DNA of 64,000 nucleotides from Auanema rhodensis (taxonomy: Eukaryota > Nematoda > Chromadorea > Rhabditida > Rhabditidae). The notes below the pieces were generated by a model. That model was not told where the DNA came from. It saw only the letters and a program-made list of their open reading frames with translations, and searched no databases. Below are positions 14,622 to 27,686 of this stretch, piece after piece. The position numbers and the translations under genes are program-made. Position 1 is the stretch's first letter, and each line of letters begins with the position of its first letter. Location of the stretch: positions 7,450,501 to 7,514,500 of the forward strand of contig OZ059900.1 in NCBI GenBank assembly GCA_964057225.1. Direction: 5' to 3'.

Positions 14622-15317
14622 TTTTGCACGAATATCAAAACTGATTGAAATATGGGCCTTTTTATGCTCAAAACGCCATATATTCAACGATTTTGGGTAC
14701 AAAACATGTGAAAACTGTATGTTTTGATCAGACCCTTCGAGATATGGATTTGAAATCCAGGATTCATAAACTTTGACTATTTTTACATATATATGTCCAA
14801 TTTCAACCATTTTGGTCAAAAAGGACCGAAAATATCAAGAATTATTGGTTTTTCTGGGATTGAAGGGCATTTTGGCAAAATCAGTCAAACTTTTGATCTT
14901 AAGCATATTTTTTTCTTCTAAAACGACTAAATGTATGAAATACTGTCATAGAATGTTCATATAGGTGTATTTTGCACGAATATCAAAACTGATTGAAATA
15001 TGGGCCTTTTTATGCTCAAAACGCCATATATTCAACGATTTTGGGTACAAAACATGTGAAAACTGTATGTTTTGATCAGACCCTTCGAGATATGGATTTG
15101 AAATCCAGGATTCATAAACTTTGACTATTTTTACATATATATGTCCAATTTCAACCATTTTGGTCAAAAAGGACCGAAAATATCAAGAATTATTGGTTTT
15201 TCTGGGATTGAAGGGCATTTTGGCAAAATCAGTCAAACTTTTGATCTTAAGCATATTTTTTTCTTCTAAAACGACTAAATGTATGAAATACTGTCATAGA
15301 ATGTTCATATAGGTGTA

Positions 15318-16361
15318 TTTTGCACGAATATCAAAACTGATTGAAATATGGGCCTTTTTATGTTCAAAACGCCATATATTCAACGATTTTGGGTACAAAA
15401 CATGTGAAAACTGTATGTTTTGATCAGACCCTTTGAGATATGGATTTGAAATCCAGGATTCATAAACTTTGACTATTTTTACATATATATGTCCAATTTC
15501 AACCATTTTGGTCAAAAAGGACCGAAAATATCAAGAATTATTGGTTTTTCTGGGATTGAAGGGCATTTTGGCAAAATCAGTGAAACTTTTGATCTTAAGC
15601 ATATTTTTTTCTTCTAAAACGACTAAATGTATGAAATACTGTCATAGAATGTTCATATAGGTGTATTTTGCACGAATATCAAAACTGATTGAAATATGGG
15701 CCTTTTTATGTTCAAAACGCCATATATTCAACGATTTTGGGTACAAAACATGTGAAAACTGTATGTTTTGATCAGACCCTTTGAGATATGGATTTGAAAT
15801 TCAGGATTCATAAACTTTGACTATTTTTACATATATATGTCCAATTTTAACCACTTTGGTCAAAAAGGACCGAAAATATCAAGAATTATTGGTTTTTTGG
15901 GGATTGAAGGGCATTTTGGCAAAATCAGTCAAACTTTTGATCTTAAGCATATTTTTTTCTTCTAAAACGACTAAATGTATGAAATACTGTCATAGAATGT
16001 TCATATAGGTGTATTTTGCACGAATATCAAAACTGATTGAAATATGGGCCTTTTTATGCTCAAAACGCCATATATTCAACGATTTTGGGTACAAAACATG
16101 TGAAAACTGTATGTTTTGATCAGACCCTTTGAGATATGGATTTGAAATTCAGGATTCATAAACTTCGACTATTTCTACATATACATGTCCAATTTTAACC
16201 ACTTTGGTCGAAAAGGACCGAAAATATCAAGAATTATTGGTTTTTTGGGGTTTGAAGGGCATTTTGGCAAAATCAGTCAAACTTTTGATCTTAAGCATAT
16301 TTTTTTCTTCTAAAACGACTAAATGTATGAAATACTGTCAAAGAATGTTCATATAGGTGTA
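15318..16361 (+). repeat. Alpha triad 3
   Basis: Units at 15318, 15666 and 16014. They match the triads at 10446 (offset 4,872 bp, 14 units) and 11490 (offset 3,828 bp, 11 units). A private CAGTGAAAC lies near 15581. It is followed by beta triad 2, as alpha triad 2 is followed by beta triad 1. Confidence 0.8.
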
Positions 16362-17378
16362 TTTTGCACGAATATCAAAACTGATTGAAATATGGGCCTT
16401 TTTATGCTCAAAACGCCATATATTCAACGATTTTGGGTACAAAACATGTGAAAACTGTATGTTTTGATCAGACCCTTTGAGATATGGATTTGAAATTCAG
16501 GATTCATAAACTTTGACTATTTTTACATATATATTTTCAATTGTAACCACTTTGGTCAAAAAGGACCGAAAATATCAAGAATTATTGGTTTTTTGGGGTT
16601 TGAAGGGCATTTTGGCTAAATCAGTCAAACTTTTGATCTTAAGCATATTTTTTTCTTCTAAAACGACTAAATGTATGAAATACTGTCATAGAATGTTGAT
16701 ATAGGTGTATTTTGCACGAATATCAAAACTGATTGAAATATGGGCCTTTTTATGCTCAAAACGCCATATATTCAACGATTTTGGGTACAAAACATGTGAA
16801 AACTGTATGTTTTGATCAGACCCTTTGAGATATGGATTTGGAATTCAGGATTCATAAACTTTGACTATTTTTACATATATATGTTCAATTTTAACCACTT
16901 TGGTCAAAAAGGACCGAAAATATCAAGAATTATTGGTTTTTTGGGGTTTGAAGGGCATTTTGGCAAAATCAGTCAAACTTTTGATCTTAAGCATATTTTT
17001 TTCTTCTAAAACGACTAAATGTATGAAATACTGTCAAAGAATGTTCATATAGGTGTATTTTGCACGAATATCAAAACTGATTGAAATATGGGCCTTTTTA
17101 TGCTCAAAACGCCATATATTCAACGATTTTGGGTACAAAACATGTGAAAACTGTATGTTTTGATCAGACCCTTTGAGATATGGATTTGAAATTCAGGATT
17201 CATAAACGTCGACTATTTCTACATATACATGTCCAATTTTAACCACTTTGGTCGAAAAGGACCGAAAATATCAAGAATTATTGGTTTTTTGGGGTTTGAA
17301 GGGCATTTTGGCAAAATCAGTCAAACTTTTGATCTTAAGCATATTTTTTTCTTCTAAAACGACTAAATGTATGAAATA
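16362..17378 (+). repeat. Beta triad 2, cut short by the 78-bp deletion
   Basis: Units at 16362, 16710 and 17058. The third has AAACGTCGAC, T162C, T171C and A197G, then ends at the deletion junction after TATGAAATA. It is therefore the ancestor or sister of the deleted unit that opens both zone C blocks. Confidence 0.82.
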
Positions 17379-17678
17379 ACGCCATATATTCAACGATTTT
17401 GGGTACAAAACATGTGAAAACTGTATGTTTTGATCAGACCCTTTGAGATATGGATTTGAAATTCAGGATTCATAAACTTTGACTATTTTTACATATATAT
17501 TTTCAATTGTAACCACTTTGGTCAAAAAGGACCGAAAATATCAAGAATTATTGGTTTTTTGGGGTTTGAAGGGCATTTTGGCTAAATCAGTCAAACTTTT
17601 GATCTTAAGCATATTTTTTTCTTCTAAAACGACTAAATGTATGAAATACTGTCATAGAATGTTGATATAGGTGTATTT
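17058..17678 (+). repeat. 78-bp deletion joining two units (junction 17378/17379)
   Basis: TATGAAATA is joined directly to ACGCCATAT. Missing are unit positions 322-348 and the next 1-51, 78 bp in all, which includes the TTTTGCAC start and the first two CAAAA motifs. A single A is shared at the break, so there is essentially no microhomology. The neighbouring anchors are 17209 and 17479, 270 bp apart instead of 348. Confidence 0.95.
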
Positions 17679-20600
17679 TGCACGAATATCAAAACTGATT
17701 GAAATATGGGCCTTTTTATGCTCAAAACGCCATATATTCAACGATTTTGGGTACAAAACATGTGAAAACTGTATGTTTTGATCAGACCCTTTGAGATATG
17801 GATTTGGAATTCAGGATTCATAAACTTTGACTATTTTTACATATATATGTTCAATTTTAACCACTTTGGTCAAAAAGGACCGAAAATATCAAGAATTATT
17901 GGTTTTTTGGGGTTTGAAGGGCATTTTGGCAAAATCAGTCAAACTTTTGATCTTAAGCATATTTTTTTCTTCTAAAACGACTAAATGTATGAAATACTGT
18001 CATAGAATGTTCATATAGGTGTATTTTGCACGAATATCAAAACTGATTGAAATATGGGCCTTTTTATGTTCAAAACGCCATATATTCAACGATTTTGGGT
18101 ACAAAACATGTGAAAACTGTATGTTTTGATCAGACCCTTTGAGATATGGATTTGGAATTCAGGATTCATAAACTTTGACTATTTTTACATATATATGTTC
18201 AATTTTAACCACTTTGGTCAAAAAGGACCGAAAATATCAAGAATTATTGGTTTTTTGGGGTTTGAAGGGCATTTTGGCTAAATCAGTCAAACTTTTGATC
18301 TTAAGCATATTTTTTTCTTCTAAAACGACTAAATGTATGAAATACTGTCATAGAATGTTCATATAGGTGTATTTTGCACGAATATCAAAACTGATTGAAA
18401 TATGGGCCTTTTTATGCTCAAAACGCCATATATTCAACGATTTTGGGTACAAAACATGTGAAAACTGTATGTTTTGATCAGACCCTTTGAGATATGGATT
18501 TGAAATTCAGGATTCATAAACTTCGACTATTTCTACATATATATGTCCAATTTTAACCACTTTGGTCAAAAAGGACCGAAAATATCAAGAATTATTGGTT
18601 TTTTGGGGATTGAAGGGCATTTTGGCAAAATCAGTCAAACTTTTGATCTTAAGCATATTTTTTTCTTCTAAAACGACTAAATGTATGAAATACTGTCATA
18701 GAATGTTCATATAGGTGTATTTTGCACAAATATCAAAACTGATTGAAATATGGGCCTTTTTATGCTCAAAACGCCATATATTCAACGATTTTGGGTACAA
18801 AACATGTGAAAACTGTATGTTTTGATCAGACCCTTTGAGATATGGATTTGGAATTCAGGATTCATAAACTTTGACTATTTTTACATATATATGTTCAATT
18901 TTAACCACTTTGGTCAAAAAGGACCGAAAATATCAAGAATTATTGGTTTTTTGGGGTTTGAAGGGCATTTTGGCAAAATCAATCAAACTTTTGATCTTAA
19001 GCATATTTTTTTCTTCTAAAACGACTAAATGTATGAAATACTGTCATAGAATGTTCATATAGGTGTATTTTGCACGAATATCAAAACTGATTGAAATATG
19101 GACCTTTTTATGTTCAAAACGCCATATATTCAACGATTTTGGGTACAAAACATGTGAAAACTGTATGTTTTGATCAGACCCTTTGAGATATGGATTTGAA
19201 ATTCAGGATTCATAAACTTTGACTATTTTTACATATATATGTTCAATTTTAACCACTTTGGTCAAAAAGGACCGAAAATATCAAGAATTATTGGTTTTTT
19301 GGGGTTTGAAGGGCATTTTGGCTAAATCAATCAAACTTTTGATCTTAAGCATATTTTTTTCTTCTAAAACGACTAAATGTATGAAATACTGTCATAGAAT
19401 GTTCATATAGGTGTATTTTGCACGAATATCAAAACTGATTGAAATATGGGCCTTTTTATGCTCAAAACGCCATATATTCAACGATTTTGGGTACAAAACA
19501 TGTGAAAACTGTATGTTTTGATCAGACCCTTTGAGATATGGATTTAAAATTCAGGATTCATAAAATTCGACTATTTTTACATATATATGTCCAATTTTAA
19601 CCACTTTGGTCAAAAAGGACCGAAAATATCAAGAATTATTGGTTTTTTGGGGTTTGAAGGGCATTTTGGCTAAATCAGTCAAACTTTTGATCTTAAGCAT
19701 ATTTTTTTCTTCTAAAACGACTAAATGTATGAAATACTGTCATAGAATGTTCATATAGGTGTATTTTGCACGAATATCAAAACTGATTGAAATATGGGCC
19801 TTTTTATGCTCAAAACGCCATATATTCAACGATTTTGGGTACAAAACATGTGAAAACTGTATGTTTTGATCAGACCCTTTAAGATATGGATTTGAAATTC
19901 AGGATTCATAAACTTTGACTATTTTTACATATATATGTCCAATTTTAACCACTTTGGTCAAAAAGGACCGAAAATATCAAGAATTATTGGTTTTTTGGGG
20001 ATTGAAGGGCATTTTGGCAAAATCAGTCAAACTTTTGATCTTAAGCATATTTTTTTCTTCTAAAACGACTAAATGTATGAAATACTGTCATAGAATGTTC
20101 ATATAGGTGTATTTTGCACAAATTTCAAAACTGATTGAAATATGGGCCTTTTTATGCTCAAAACGCCATATATTCAACGATTTTGGGTACAAAACATGTG
20201 AAAACTGTATGTTTTGATCAGACCCTTTGAGATATGGATTTGAAATTCAGGATTCATAAACTTTGACTATTTTTACATATATATGTTCAATTTTAACCAC
20301 TTTGGTCAAAAAGGACCGAAAATATCAAGAATTATTGGTTTTTTGGGGTTTGAAGGGCGTTTTGGCTAAATCAGTCAAACTTTTGATCTTAAGCATATTT
20401 TTTTCTTCTAAAACGACTAAATGTATGAAATACTGTCATAGAATGTTCATATAGGTGTATTTTGCACGAATATCAAAACTGATTGAAATATGGGCCTTTT
20501 TATGCTCAAAACGCCATATATTCAACGATTTTGGGTACAAAACATGTGAAAACTGTATGTTTTGATCAGACCCTTTGAGATATGGATTTGAAATTCAGGA

Positions 20601-20780
20601 TTCATAAACGTCGACTATTTCTACATATACATGTCCAATTTTAACCACTTTGGTCGAAAAGGACCGAAAATATCAAGAATTATTGGTTTTTTGGGGTTTG
20701 AAGAGCATTTTGGCAAAATCAGTCAAACTTTTGATCTTAAGCATATTTTTTTCTTCTAAAACGACTAAATGTATGAAATA
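17379..20780 (+). repeat. Zone C block, first copy (3,402 bp, from deletion to deletion)
   Basis: Ten units, one short by 78 bp. In order of anchor: 17479 (G174T and C337G), 17827 (A132G), 18175 (C46T, A132G, A256T), 18523 (T153C, T162C, T238A), 18871 (G9A, A132G, G263A), 19219 (G35A, C46T, G263A), 19567 (G131A, C150A, T153C, A256T), 19915 (G118A, T238A), 20263 (G9A, A13T, A248G, A256T), 20611 (T151G). The run 19219-20263 already holds the I-K-L-M order seen in zone D, so this block is a bridge between zones B and D. Confidence 0.85.
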
Positions 20781-21080
20781 ACGCCATATATTCAACGATT
20801 TTGGGTACAAAACATGTGAAAACTGTATGTTTTGATCAGACCCTTTGAGATATGGATTTGAAATTCAGGATTCATAAACTTTGACTATTTTTACATATAT
20901 ATTTTCAATTGTAACCACTTTGGTCAAAAAGGACCGAAAATATCAAGAATTATTGGTTTTTTGGGGTTTGAAGGGCATTTTGGCTAAATCAGTCAAACTT
21001 TTGATCTTAAGCATATTTTTTTCTTCTAAAACGACTAAATGTATGAAATACTGTCATAGAATGTTGATATAGGTGTATTT
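20460..21080 (+). repeat. Second copy of the 78-bp deletion (junction 20780/20781)
   Basis: The junction is base-for-base the same as at 17378/17379 and exactly 3,402 bp away, with the same subtypes on both sides. Common descent by duplication is far more likely than two identical deletions. The left unit here has a private GAAGAGC change (G245A). Confidence 0.95.
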
Positions 21081-24000
21081 TGCACGAATATCAAAACTGA
21101 TTGAAATATGGGCCTTTTTATGCTCAAAACGCCATATATTCAACGATTTTGGGTACAAAACATGTGAAAACTGTATGTTTTGATCAGACCCTTTGAGATA
21201 TGGATTTGGAATTCAGGATTCATAAACTTTGACTATTTTTACATATATATGTTCAATTTTAACCACTTTGGTCAAAAAGGACCGAAAATATCAAGAATTA
21301 TTGGTTTTTTGGGGTTTGAAGGGCATTTTGGCAAAATCAGTCAAACTTTTGATCTTAAGCATATTTTTTTCTTCTAAAACGACTAAATGTATGAAATACT
21401 GTCATAGAATGTTCATATAGGTGTATTTTGCACGAATATCAAAACTGATTGAAATATGGGCCTTTTTATGTTCAAAACGCCATATATTCAACGATTTTGG
21501 GTACAAAACATGTGAAAACTGTATGTTTTGATCAGACCCTTTGAGATATGGATTTGGAATTCAGGATTCATAAACTTTGACTATTTTTACATATATATGT
21601 TCAATTTTAACCACTTTGGTCAAAAAGGACCGAAAATATCAAGAATTATTGGTTTTTTGGGGTTTGAAGGGCATTTTGGCTAAATCAGTCAAACTTTTGA
21701 TCTTAAGCATATTTTTTTCTTCTAAAACGACTAAATGTATGAAATACTGTCATAGAATGTTCATATAGGTGTATTTTGCACGAATATCAAAACTGATTGA
21801 AATATGGGCCTTTTTATGCTCAAAACGCCATATATTCAACGATTTTGGGTACAAAACATGTGAAAACTGTATGTTTTGATCAGACCCTTTGAGATATGGA
21901 TTTGAAATTCAGGATTCATAAACTTCGACTATTTCTACATATATATGTCCAATTTTAACCACTTTGGTCAAAAAGGACCGAAAATATCAAGAATTATTGG
22001 TTTTTTGGGGATTGAAGGGCATTTTGGCAAAATCAGTCAAACTTTTGATCTTAAGCATATTTTTTTCTTCTAAAACGACTAAATGTATGAAATACTGTCA
22101 TAGAATGTTCATATAGGTGTATTTTGCACAAATATCAAAACTGATTGAAATATGGGCCTTTTTATGCTCAAAACGCCATATATTCAACGATTTTGGGTAC
22201 AAAACATGTGAAAACTGTATGTTTTGATCAGACCCTTTGAGATATGGATTTGGAATTCAGGATTCATAAACTTTGACTATTTTTACATATATATGTTCAA
22301 TTTTAACCACTTTGGTCAAAAAGGACCGAAAATATCAAGAATTATTGGTTTTTTGGGGTTTGAAGGGCATTTTGGCAAAATCAGTCAAACTTTTGATCTT
22401 AAGCATATTTTTTTCTTCTAAAACGACTAAATGTATGAAATACTGTCAAAGAATGTTCATATAGGTGTATTTTGCACGAATATCAAAACTGATTGAAATA
22501 TGGGCCTTTTTATGCTCAAAACGCCATATATTCAACGATTTTGGGTACAAAACATGTGAAAACTGTATGTTTTGATCAGACCCTTTGAGATATGGATTTG
22601 AAATTCAGGATTCATAAACTTCGACTATTTCTACATATACATGTCCAATTTTAACCACTTTGGTCGAAAAGGACCGAAAATATCAAGAATTATTGGTTTT
22701 TTGGGGTTTGAAGGGCATTTTGGCAAAATCAATCAAACTTTTGATCTTAAGCATATTTTTTTCTTCTAAAACGACTAAATGTATGAAATACTGTCATAGA
22801 ATGTTCATATAGGTGTATTTTGCACGAATATCAAAACTGATTGAAATATGGACCTTTTTATGTTCAAAACGCCATATATTCAACGATTTTGGGTACAAAA
22901 CATGTGAAAACTGTATGTTTTGATCAGACCCTTTGAGATATGGATTTGAAATTCAGGATTCATAAACTTTGACTATTTTTACATATATATGTTCAATTTT
23001 AACCACTTTGGTCAAAAAGGACCGAAAATATCAAGAATTATTGGTTTTTTGGGGTTTGAAGGGCATTTTGGCTAAATCAATCAAACTTTTGATCTTAAGC
23101 ATATTTTTTTCTTCTAAAACGACTAAATGTATGAAATACTGTCATAGAATGTTCATATAGGTGTATTTTGCACGAATATCAAAACTGATTGAAATATGGG
23201 CCTTTTTATGCTCAAAACGCCATATATTCAACGATTTTGGGTACAAAACATGTGAAAACTGTATGTTTTGATCAGACCCTTTGAGATATGGATTTAAAAT
23301 TCAGGATTCATAAAATTCGACTATTTTTACATATATATGTCCAATTTTAACCACTTTGGTCAAAAAGGACCGAAAATATCAAGAATTATTGGTTTTTTGG
23401 GGTTTGAAGGGCATTTTGGCTAAATCAGTCAAACTTTTGATCTTAAGCATATTTTTTTCTTCTAAAACGACTAAATGTATGAAATACTGTCATAGAATGT
23501 TCATATAGGTGTATTTTGCACGAATATCAAAACTGATTGAAATATGGGCCTTTTTATGCTCAAAACGCCATATATTCAACGATTTTGGGTACAAAACATG
23601 TGAAAACTGTATGTTTTGATCAGACCCTTTAAGATATGGATTTGAAATTCAGGATTCATAAACTTTGACTATTTTTACATATATATGTCCAATTTTAACC
23701 ACTTTGGTCAAAAAGGACCGAAAATATCAAGAATTATTGGTTTTTTGGGGATTGAAGGGCATTTTGGCAAAATCAGTCAAACTTTTGATCTTAAGCATAT
23801 TTTTTTCTTCTAAAACGACTAAATGTATGAAATACTGTCATAGAATGTTCATATAGGTGTATTTTGCACAAATTTCAAAACTGATTGAAATATGGGCCTT
23901 TTTATGCTCAAAACGCCATATATTCAACGATTTTGGGTACAAAACATGTGAAAACTGTATGTTTTGATCAGACCCTTTGAGATATGGATTTGAAATTCAG

Positions 24001-24209
24001 GATTCATAAACTTTGACTATTTTTACATATATATGTTCAATTTTAACCACTTTGGTCAAAAAGGACCGAAAATATCAAGAATTATTGGTTTTTTGGGGTT
24101 TGAAGGGCGTTTTGGCTAAATCAGTCAAACTTTTGATCTTAAGCATATTTTTTTCTTCTAAAACGACTAAATGTATGAAATACTGTCATAGAATGTTCAT
24201 ATAGGTGTA
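20781..24209 (+). repeat. Zone C block, second copy with one extra unit
   Basis: Anchors 20881, 21229, 21577 and 21925 match the first copy at offset 3,402 bp. From anchor 22969 on, the matching offset is 3,750 bp, so exactly one 348-bp unit was gained. Shared rare markers confirm this: GCACAAAT near 18727 and 22129 (offset 3,402), and CTTTAAGATATGG near 19881 and 23631 (offset 3,750). The block ends with the M-type unit at 23862. Confidence 0.87.
22122..22817 (+). repeat. Pair of hybrid units marking a one-unit gain
   Basis: The unit at 22122 begins as the zone C type with G9A and A132G but ends with T328A. The unit at 22470 begins with T153C, T162C, T171C and A197G (22666), as in alpha third units, and ends with G263A (22732), as in the zone C type. 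The zone C type (anchor 18871) has thus been split around material of another subtype, with a net gain of 348 bp. One exchange point lies between 22666 and 22732. Confidence 0.82.
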
Positions 24210-25946
24210 TTTTGCACGAATATCAAAACTGATTGAAATATGGGCCTTTTTATGCTCAAAACGCCATATATTCAACGATTTTGGGTACAAAACATGTGAA
24301 AACTGTATGTTTTGATCAGACCCTTTGAGATATGGATTTGAAATTCAGGATTCATAAACATTGACTATTTTTACATATATATGTTCAATTTTAACCACTT
24401 TGGTCAAAAAGGACCGAAAATATCAAGAATTATTGGTTTTTTGGGGTTTGAAGGGCATTTTGGCAAAATCAGTCAAACTTTTGATCTTAAGCATATTTTT
24501 TTCTTCTAAAACGACTAAATGTATGAAATACTGTCAAAGAATGTTCATATAGGTGTATTTTGCACGAATATCAAAACTGATTGAAATATGGGCCTTTTTA
24601 TGCCAAAACGCCATATATTCAACGATTTTGGGTACAAAACATGTGAAAACTGTATGTTTTGATCAGACCCTTTGAGATATGGATTTAAAATTCAGGATTC
24701 ATAAAATTCGACTATTTTTACATATATATGTCCAATTTTAACCACTTTGGTCAAAAAGGACCGAAAATATCAAGAATTATTGGTTTTTTGGGGTTTGAAG
24801 GGCATTTTGGCAAAATCAGTCAAACTTTTGATCTTAAGCATATTTTTTTCTTCTAAAACGACTAAATGTATGAAATACTGTCATAGAATGTTCATATAGG
24901 TGTATTTTGCACGAATATCAAAACTGATTGAAATATGGGCCTTTTTATGCTCAAAACGCCATATATTCAACGATTTTGGGTACAAAACATGTGAAAACTG
25001 TATGTTTTGATCAGACCCTTTGAGATATGGATTTGAAATTCAGGATTCATAAACTTCGACTATTTCTACATATATATGTCCAATTTTAACCACTTTGGTC
25101 AAAAAGGACCGAAAATATCAAGAATTATTGGTTTTTTGGGGTTTGAAGGGCATTTTGGCAAAATCAGTCAAACTTTTGATCTTAAGCATATTTTTTTTCT
25201 AAAACGACTAAATGTATGAAATACTGTCAAAGAATGTTCATATAGGTGTATTTTGCACGAATATCAAAACTGATTGAAATATGGGCCTTTTTATGCTCAA
25301 AACGCCATATACTCAACGATTTTGGGTACAAAACATGTGAAAACTGTATGTTTTGATCAGACCCTTTGAGATATGGATTTGAAATTCAGGATTCATAAAC
25401 TTTGACTATTTTTACATATATATGTTCAATTTTAACCACTTTGGTCAAAAAGGACCGAAAATATCAAGAATTATTGGTTTTTTGGGGTTTGAAGGGCATT
25501 TTGGCAAAATCAGTCAAACTTTTGATCTTAAGCATATTTTTTTCTTCTAAAACGACTAAATGTATGAAATACTGTCATAGAATGTTCATATAGGTGTATT
25601 TTGCACGAATATCAAAACTGATTGAAATATGGGCCTTTTTATGTTCAAAACGCCATATATTCAACGATTTTGGGTACAAAACATGTGAAAACTGTATGTT
25701 TTGATCAGACCCTTTGAGATATGGATTTGAAATTCAGGATTCATAAACTTTGACTATTTTTACATATATATGTCCAATTTTAACCACTTTGGTCAAAAAG
25801 GACCGAAAATATCAAGAATTATTGGTTTTTTGGGGATTGAAGGGCATTTTGGCAAAATCAGTCAAACTTTTGATCTCAAGCATATTTTTTTCTTCTAAAA
25901 CGACTAAATGTATGAAATACTGTCATAGAATGTTCATATAGGTGTA

Positions 25947-27686
25947 TTTTGCACGAATATCAAAACTGATTGAAATATGGGCATTTTTATGCTCAAAACG
26001 CCATATATTCAACGATTTTGGGTACAAAACATGTGAAAACTGTATGTTTTGATCAGACCCTTTGAGATATGGATTTGAAATTCAGGATTCATAAACTTTG
26101 ACTATTTCTACATATATATGTCCAATTTTAACCACTTTGGTCAAAAAGGACCGAAAATATCAAGAATTATTGGTTTTTTGGGGTTTGAAGGGCATTTTGG
26201 CAAAATCAGTCAAACTTTTGATCTTAAGCATATTTTTTTCTTCTAAAACGACTAAATGTATGAAATACTGTCAAAGAATGTTCATATAGGTGTATTTTGC
26301 ACGAATATCAAAACTGATTGAAATATGGGCCTTTTTATGCTCAAAACGCCATATATTCAACGATTTTGGGTACAAAACATGTGAAAACTGTATGTTTTGA
26401 TCAGACCCTTTGAGATATGGATTTGAAATTCAGGATTCATAAACTTTGACTATTTTTACATATATATGTCCAATTTTAACCACTTTGGTCGAAAAGGACC
26501 GAAAATATCAAGAATTATTGGTTTTTTGGGGGTTGAAGGGCATTTTGGCAAAATCAGTCAAACTTTTGATCTTAAGCATATTTTTTTCTTCTAAAACGAC
26601 TAAATGTATGAAATACTGTCATAGAATGTTCATATAGGTGTATTTTGCACGAATATCAAAACTGATTGAAATATGGGCCTTTTTATGTTCAAAACGCCAT
26701 ATATTCAACGATTTTGGGTACAAAACATGTGAAAACTGTATGTTTTGATCAGACCCTTTGAGATATGGATTTGAAATTCAGGATTCATAAACTTTGACTA
26801 TTTTTACATATATATGTCCAATTTTAACCACTTTGGTCAAAAAGGACCGAAAATATCAAGAATTATTGGTTTTTTGGGGTTTGAAGGGCATTTTGGCTAA
26901 ATCAGTCAAACTTTTGATCTTAAGCATATTTTTTTCTTCTAAAACGACTAAATGTATGAAATACTGTCATAGAATGTTCATATAGGTGTATTTTGCACGA
27001 ATATCAAAACTGATTGAAATATGGACCTTTTTATGTTCAAAACGCCATATATTCAACGATTTTGGGTACAAAACATGTGAAAACTGTATGTTTTGATCAG
27101 ACCCTTTGAGATATGGATTTGAAATTCAGGATTCATAAACTTTGACTATTTTTACATATATATGTTCAATTTTAACCACTTTGGTCAAAAAGGACCGAAA
27201 ATATCAAGAATTATTGGTTTTTTGGGGTTTGAAGGACATTTTGGCTAAATCAGTCAAACTTTTGATCTTAAGCATATTTTTTTCTTCTAAAACGACTAAA
27301 TGTATGAAATACTGTCATAGAATGTTCATATAGGTCTATTTTGCACGAATATCAAAACTGATTGAAATATGGGCCTTTTTATGTTCAAAACGCCATATAT
27401 TCAACGATTTTGGGTACAAAACATGTGAAAACTGTATGTTTTGATCAGACCCTTTGAGATATGGATTTGAAATTCAGGATTCATGAACTTTGACTATTTT
27501 TACATATATATGTTCAATTTTAACCACTTTGGTCAAAAAGGACCGAAAATATCAAGAATTATTGGTTTTTTGGGGTTTGAAGGGCATTTTGGCAAAATCA
27601 GTCAAACTTTTGATCTTAAGCATATTTTTTTCTTCTAAAACGACTAAATGTATGAAATACTGTCATAGAATGTTCATATAGGTGTA
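25947..27686 (+). repeat. Five-unit block, first copy (1,740 bp)
   Basis: R'-T-y-z-v, anchors 26098, 26446, 26794, 27142 and 27490. Repeated next door at offset 1,740 bp. Shared markers are T162C, A197G with T238G, GAAGGACATT and the rare GGTCTATT (near 27335 and 29075). The unit at 25947 has no extra length change. Confidence 0.87.

Larger units (their letters stand above)
9050..17378 (+). repeat. Zone B: array built on three-unit modules (1,044 bp)
   Basis: Two kinds of triad alternate. The alpha triad is a unit with T136C and the CTGGGATTG motif (T233C, G234T, T238A), then a unit with C46T or not and T238A, then a unit with T153C, T162C, T171C, A197G and T328A. The beta triad is a unit with G174T, C176T, T182G, A256T and C337G, then a unit with A132G, then a unit with T151G plus the same T153C-T162C-T171C-A197G set. 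Before the triads, 9050-10445 holds four units, three of them (9050, 9401, 10098) a1-like with CTGGG. Two further a1-like units lie at 14622-15317. Confidence 0.82.

Noticed and set aside
2414-15515. A 73-codon open frame on the - strand in some units of zones A and B
   Set aside because: It also starts at TTG and is open only where T136C removes a TGA. Its presence follows a neutral marker, and there is no sign of selection on the protein.
12984-22421. A 65-codon open frame on the + strand in six units with A132G
   Set aside because: It depends on the single A132G change opening a stop in another frame and is cut again in sister units with A256T. No coding signal.
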